From CAZMOK01 sp964567785 (GTDB lineage: Bacteria > Bacteroidota > Bacteroidia > Bacteroidales > JAGOPY01), in NCBI GenBank assembly GCA_964567785.1, contig CAZMOK010000085.1:1-10139 (forward strand): a stretch of DNA of 10,139 nt, given 5' to 3'. The notes under the pieces are model-generated. The model searched no databases and had not been told where the DNA came from. It worked only from the letters and a program-made list of their open reading frames with translations. Of the stretch, positions 6,797-10,139 are shown piece after piece; the stretch's first letter is position 1; the number at the start of each line of letters is the position of its first letter. Both the position numbers and the translations under genes were made by a program.

Positions 6797-6803
6797 AATT
6801 ATC

Positions 6804-6824
6804 TAAGCTCTAAACTCTAAGCTC
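6804..6824. repeat. Heptamer array TAAGCTC
   Basis: Three consecutive units, TAAGCTC, TAAACTC, TAAGCTC, with one unclear further unit after them. Confidence 0.75.
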
Positions 6825-6832
6825 TGATTACC

Positions 6833-6867
6833 CGTACCTCGTAACGCGCAACCCGCAACACGTAACT
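6833..6867. repeat. Heptamer array CGYAACN
   Basis: Five consecutive units, CGTACCT, CGTAACG, CGCAACC, CGCAACA, CGTAACT. It ends 14 bases before the stop codon of the minus-strand dehydrogenase gene. The last base of the unit is nearly free while the first six are well kept. Confidence 0.8.
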
Positions 6868-6881
6868 TAAACACCTTAAAA

Positions 6882-7589
6882 CTAATACTCCTGCCCCAGC
6901 GGATGGACCATCAGTTCATCGATGACCACGTGTGGCGGGGCGCCGGCAATATAGGCTATGGCATCGGCAACGTCTTCGGGCCGGAGCATCGAGAATTCAT
7001 CATCTTTGCCCGGGTTGCGGTCGCCAAAATGGGTATCCACCAGTCCGGGATAGACAACGCTAACTTTGATGCCGTCGTTCCGCAACTCTTTCCTCACTGA
7101 GTGGAAAAAGCCGTCCTGGCCATACTTGCTGGCACAGTATGCCGAACAGGTGGGTTCTCCCCTCTTTGATACATCGGAAGCGACACCGATGATGTGCCCG
7201 TTGCCCTGCTTTTTCATGACCGGGACAACAGCTTTGGTCATCAGGAAGTTGCCCTTCAGGTTCACCTCCATGATCTCGTCCCACTCGAGGTTGGAGATGC
7301 TTTCCACTTTGTGAAAAAAACCAACCCCGGCATTGCTGACAAGCAGGTCGATCCGGCCAAACTTCTTCATTATTGCCCCTACCGATTTCTCCACTTCCTC
7401 CTCTTTCCTGAGGTCGGTGGGAATCACCAGCACGTCGTCCACGGTTATCTCAAGCAGTTGTTTGGTTTCGTTCATCTCTTTTTCATTCCTCGAAAGAAGG
7501 GCTACTTTATACCCGAGTACCGAAAGTTTTCTCGCCGTAGCTTTCCCTATCCCCCGTGAGGCTCCTGATATGATCGCGGTTTTTTTCAT
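6882..7589 (-). CDS. SDR family NAD(P)-dependent oxidoreductase
   Basis: Classical short-chain dehydrogenase of 235 residues, a usual length for the family, acting in the cytoplasm on an unknown alcohol or carbonyl substrate. The Rossmann glycine motif is SGASRGIG at 8-15. The structural NAG motif is at 86-88. The catalytic tetrad is complete: N110, S138, Y151 and K155 (in YCASK). PG at 181-182 follows the active site as usual. The basic R34 after the second strand fits a preference for NADP(H), though this is only an inference. The start at 7589 gives the usual short Met-Lys-Lys lead to the first strand. It lies only four bases from gap 3, so promoter and ribosome site are hidden. It is divergent from the arginine deiminase gene, and no neighbour suggests its substrate. 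Confidence 0.92.
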   Translation of the reverse strand: MKKTAIISGASRGIGKATARKLSVLGYKVALLSRNEKEMNETKQLLEITVDDVLVIPTDLRKEEEVEKSVGAIMKKFGRIDLLVSNAGVGFFHKVESISNLEWDEIMEVNLKGNFLMTKAVVPVMKKQGNGHIIGVASDVSKRGEPTCSAYCASKYGQDGFFHSVRKELRNDGIKVSVVYPGLVDTHFGDRNPGKDDEFSMLRPEDVADAIAYIAGAPPHVVIDELMVHPLGQEY

Positions 7590-7593
7590 GGTG

Positions 7594-7693
7594 NNNNNNN
7601 NNNNNNNNNNNNNNNNNNNNNNNNNNNNNNNNNNNNNNNNNNNNNNNNNNNNNNNNNNNNNNNNNNNNNNNNNNNNNNNNNNNNNNNNNNNNN
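7594..7693. other. Scaffold gap 3 (100 N)
   Basis: Exactly 100 undetermined bases between two divergent genes. It must stand for more than 100 real bases, because the missing start of arginine deiminase alone needs nearly 300 and two promoters also lie here. No tandem repeat is visible at either edge. Confidence 0.95.
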
Positions 7694-8710
7694 GAAACAG
7701 TGAAAGAAGGGCTTCTGAAAAAGATCTGCAATGACCCCGTAGATCCGGCCCTGTTCGATGAACTTGCCGGAAGAGAACCCGGAGAACTTTCCAAGCTGCT
7801 TATCGAGGGTGTGACAATGAAGCGCGACAGCCTCACCCGCTTCCTCAACCCCCAGCGCTATGCCATCAGGCCCCTCCATAATTTTTTCTTTATGCGGGAT
7901 GCCGCCATAGCAATATACGACCGGGTGATGACCGGTAAAATGGCCAGCAAAGTAAGGGAGAGGGAATCGCAGATCATGGAAGCCATATTCCGGTTCCATC
8001 CCAACTTCAATACAAAGACATTCAGTCCCCAGGCAAAGGCACCTGGCTGTGAAAAGTTGAGCATAGAGGGCGGTGATGTGCTCATAGCCAGGGACGACGT
8101 CCTGGTTATTGGCATCGGCTCGAGGACTACCCCGGCCGGCGTTGATGCAATCGTAGAAAAACTGAAGGAAAAGAAGGGTACACGGCATATTATCGTGCAG
8201 GAACTTCCCGAAAAAGGGGAATCATTCATTCACCTCGACATGGTTTTCACGTTCCTGAACAAACATGAATGTATGGTATACGACCCGGTAGTGCTTCAGC
8301 CCAACCGGTACAAAACGATCCATATTAAGATTGATAACAGCCGGGTAGAGATAAATGAGGAAAAAAACATACCGGATACACTGAAAAAGCTGGGCTGGGA
8401 GCTTGAACCGATACATTGCGGCGGGAAGGCCGATGTATGGACCCAGGAAAGGGAGCAATGGCACAGCGGCGCTAATTTCTTTGCCATCAGTCCGGGCAGG
8501 ATCATCGGATACGGAAGAAACAACTATACCGTGGAAGAACTGAACAAACATGGTTATGAGGTGCTAAAGGCGCAGGATGTAATCGAGGATAAAGTAGACA
8601 TCGCATCCAGTGAAAAATGTATAATCTCCATAGAGGGATCAGAGCTTGCAAGGGGCGGAGGAGGCGCCAGGTGCATGACCATGCCGGTAAAGAGAAAGCC
8701 AGTTGATTAA
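7694..8710 (+). CDS. arcA: Arginine deiminase, N-terminus lost in gap 3
   Basis: Hydrolyses L-arginine to L-citrulline and ammonia, the first step of the arginine dihydrolase pathway, in the cytoplasm. Counting residues from the GTG at 7700, the guanidine-binding motif is FMRD (64-67), EGGD is at 123-126, the catalytic histidine block is IHLD (177-180), and the nucleophile is C325 in ARCMTMP. The arginine just before the cysteine (R324) matches the Mycoplasma-type enzyme rather than the HCMTC form of Pseudomonas. Compared with the P. aeruginosa enzyme, about 95-100 N-terminal residues are missing. The frame runs open from the gap edge, so the GTG at 7700 is only an internal codon. No arcB, arcC or arcD is next to it. 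The downstream transporter is on the other strand and of another family, so the role may be nitrogen supply, ATP formation or acid tolerance. Confidence 0.92.
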   Translation, partial: ETVKEGLLKKICNDPVDPALFDELAGREPGELSKLLIEGVTMKRDSLTRFLNPQRYAIRPLHNFFFMRDAAIAIYDRVMTGKMASKVRERESQIMEAIFRFHPNFNTKTFSPQAKAPGCEKLSIEGGDVLIARDDVLVIGIGSRTTPAGVDAIVEKLKEKKGTRHIIVQELPEKGESFIHLDMVFTFLNKHECMVYDPVVLQPNRYKTIHIKIDNSRVEINEEKNIPDTLKKLGWELEPIHCGGKADVWTQEREQWHSGANFFAISPGRIIGYGRNNYTVEELNKHGYEVLKAQDVIEDKVDIASSEKCIISIEGSELARGGGGARCMTMPVKRKPVD

Positions 8711-8907
8711 TGCGTTGCGGAGCAAATTGAATTTTTGAACAATTTTTTAATATTCAGTTTTACGAATATTAAATCAAAGCTTACGAATTTCATTAAAAAT
8801 TATTCATTTGCTAAAAAAAGCAAAAATCATTTTGATTCAGGGCGGTTGTTAATTAATTTTACAGTGGTTTTAGCCAAGTTATTAACATACGTCCCCAGGA
8901 ATTTTCG
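8711..8907. other. AT-rich intergenic region between convergent genes
   Basis: This stretch after the arginine deiminase stop is clearly more AT-rich than the neighbouring genes. An open frame could start at a TTG at 8735, but it has no motif and runs into the transporter gene. No heptamer array is present here, unlike other intergenic regions of the window. A weak AT-only inverted repeat (AAATTG/CAATTT near 8724-8745) precedes a short T-run but is too weak to call. Confidence 0.6.
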
Positions 8908-8937
8908 AGCTGCCACCATTCAGTGTGCAGCTTTTTT
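8908..8937 (+). terminator. Rho-independent terminator downstream of arginine deiminase
   Basis: AGCTGCCAC pairs with GTG and GCAGCT, with one bulged T and a 6-base loop, followed by six Ts. The T-run lies on the plus-strand side, so it should stop plus-strand transcription about 200 bases after arcA and just before it enters the transporter gene antisense. The minus-strand reading has no T-run after the stem. Confidence 0.6.
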
Positions 8938-8940
8938 CTT

Positions 8941-10092
8941 TTACCTCTTCCGGATCATCAGCACGAAAGGCACAGCACCAACGGCAATGTAGGATGATAT
9001 CCTGAATGCTTCCCTGATACCCGTTATGTCGGCAATACCGCCGGCCAGCAAAACTGCTATCGCCCCTGTTCCAAAGCTGATGGTCATGAACATGGCATTC
9101 ATGAAGGCAGGCCGTTCCTTCGACCGGTCCTGGACCAGGGCCAGCAGGATCGGGGTTGTGCCAAGGAGAAAAAAACCAAGCATTACAAGGATGATCAGGG
9201 ATACCCATCCGGATGCATCGACAAAAAGGTACATCAGGACAGGTGAAACGGCAGCTATGATAAGCAATGAAAGCCTTCGTCCCATCTTGTCAGAAACGGT
9301 TCCCCAGAAAAGGGTACCAACGGCACCGGCTAGTTCGAGCACCGAAAGGTACACGCCCCCTATTTCCCATCCCCTGCCAATATCCTCCATGTAGGTAGGG
9401 AGGAATGTTGTCAGGGAAGCCCTCATTATTGCCCTGAAAAAGGTAATCCCGATAAGAACGACAAACAGCGGCCAGTGCTCGATAAAGATCCGTTTTATTC
9501 CTGATTCCAGTTTCTTTTTCCGTAGGTCTTCTGAAATATGGACGTTATGAAGTTTGAACCATAATAATACAGAAGCAGCTATGCCAAAAGGTATCAGCCG
9601 CCATGTCCCTTCCATGCCCCACAGGCTGACAGCCCCAAGTACCACCAGCGGCCCCAGCGTCCTGGCCATCTCACCTCCGAACATATAAAAGCTCATCCCC
9701 TTCCCTACCTTATCTCCGCTGATTTTCCTGACCATAACGGGAGTAGGCACATGGAAAAGGGCCGAGCTGATGCCCATTACAAGCAAAAGAACAATGACAA
9801 CCGTCAGTGATGGTGCGAGACCCACAAGGCTCATGGTAGTAGCGGTAACAGCAGGCGCTATGATGATGAGGTACCTCATGGCGAGCCTGTCGGCCATAAC
9901 GCCTATAACAGGATTGAACAGCACAGGTAACCTCTGGAGCAAACTAAGCGCCCCCGCACCCGAATAGGATAGGGAAAACTTATCGATAAGCAGAGGCAGC
10001 AATGGGGCCAGGAAGGCAGAGTAGATGTCGTGCATCAGGTGCCCGAAAGAGACGAGCATCACTTTCCCGGTCTGGAAACCATTCTTTGCCAT
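8941..10092 (-). CDS. MFS transporter, fosmidomycin-resistance (Fsr)-like
   Basis: Inner-membrane major facilitator transporter of 383 residues, with about 12 hydrophobic segments in two halves joined by a charged cytoplasmic loop (about 181-205, rich in Lys, Arg and Glu). The first segment, GHLMHDIYSAFLAPLLPLLI (17-36), and the later FHVPTPVMVRKISG (113-126) resemble the fosmidomycin-resistance subfamily, whose members have the form GH..xD.Y.....LLPLL and FHPxG...R..SG. Motif-A-type loops are GVMADR (64-69) and GTVSDKMGRR (264-273). The family exports small organic compounds using the proton gradient; the actual substrate is unknown and the family name does not prove fosmidomycin resistance. 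The ATG at 10092 is preferred to a TTG at 10104, because the TTG lies inside the proposed -7 box. It is convergent with arcA and so is not part of an arginine operon. Confidence 0.85.
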   Translation of the reverse strand: MAKNGFQTGKVMLVSFGHLMHDIYSAFLAPLLPLLIDKFSLSYSGAGALSLLQRLPVLFNPVIGVMADRLAMRYLIIIAPAVTATTMSLVGLAPSLTVVIVLLLVMGISSALFHVPTPVMVRKISGDKVGKGMSFYMFGGEMARTLGPLVVLGAVSLWGMEGTWRLIPFGIAASVLLWFKLHNVHISEDLRKKKLESGIKRIFIEHWPLFVVLIGITFFRAIMRASLTTFLPTYMEDIGRGWEIGGVYLSVLELAGAVGTLFWGTVSDKMGRRLSLLIIAAVSPVLMYLFVDASGWVSLIILVMLGFFLLGTTPILLALVQDRSKERPAFMNAMFMTISFGTGAIAVLLAGGIADITGIREAFRISSYIAVGAVPFVLMIRKR

Positions 10093-10101
10093 TACAGGGT
10101 A

Positions 10102-10109
10102 CAAAGGTA
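10102..10109 (-). promoter_or_regulatory. Putative -7 box of the transporter gene
   Basis: On the minus strand TACCTTTG matches TAnnTTTG exactly. Transcription would start at about 10095, only a few bases before the ATG at 10092, giving an almost leaderless mRNA. No -33 TTTG is seen at the expected distance, where heptamer repeats begin. Confidence 0.4.
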
Positions 10110-10119
10110 GCCTTTTAGG

Positions 10120-10139
10120 TTTGAGTGTTGAATGTTGAG
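10120..10139. repeat. Heptamer array KTTGART at the window edge
   Basis: Units TTTGAGT, GTTGAAT and an incomplete GTTGAG run to the end of the window, directly upstream of the transporter's -7 box. The array may continue beyond the window. Confidence 0.7.

Noticed and set aside
8735..8992. 85-residue plus-strand frame after arginine deiminase
   Set aside because: TTG start, AT-driven composition, overlap with the transporter's 3' end and a terminator inside it argue against a gene.
8882..9208. 108-residue minus-strand frame at the transporter's 3' end
   Set aside because: Out of frame with the transporter, rich in His, Cys and Pro with no domain; a shadow frame.

Overview
The window looks like a scaffold piece from an uncultured member of the Bacteroidota, probably Bacteroidales-like and assembled from a metagenome. 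Three signs support this: a secreted beta-propeller protein ending in a type IX secretion (T9SS) sorting domain, several matches to the Bacteroidota -7 promoter box TAnnTTTG, and start regions without strong Shine-Dalgarno sequences. Three runs of exactly 100 N are nominal scaffold gaps.

Layout, left to right. (1) The 3' part of mnmE (+), whose visible 5' part reads in frame through an octamer repeat array and a small palindrome. (2) A self-contained 511-residue Fic-family enzyme (+) with its own inhibitory helix and a promoter overlapped by an inverted repeat. (3) A membrane-anchored SGNH/GDSL-hydrolase-like protein (+). (4) A heptamer array with gap 1, converging on (5) a large secreted Asp-box/beta-propeller protein (-) with a T9SS C-terminal domain. 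(6) About 500 bases packed with gap 2, one octamer array and at least five different heptamer arrays. (7) A short-chain dehydrogenase (-). (8) Gap 3, then arginine deiminase (+), missing roughly its first 95-100 residues. (9) An AT-rich intergenic stretch with a terminator. (10) A fosmidomycin-resistance-like MFS transporter (-), with another heptamer array just upstream at the window edge.

The genes do not form an obvious pathway or a long operon; most are single transcription units, and gene order alternates between strands. The arginine deiminase has no arcB, arcC or arcD beside it.

The most unusual signal is in the DNA between genes. It is full of short tandem arrays whose unit is almost always exactly 7 bases but whose sequence differs from array to array (ACACCTC, MACTRAA, ATCGACA, ATTCTRA, AATGAAC, TAAGCTC, CGYAACN, KTTGART). 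They resemble in form the heptanucleotide STRR repeats of filamentous cyanobacteria. Octamer versions occur upstream of the T9SS gene and inside the mnmE reading frame. No CRISPR array, tRNA, rRNA, insertion sequence or phage gene was found.
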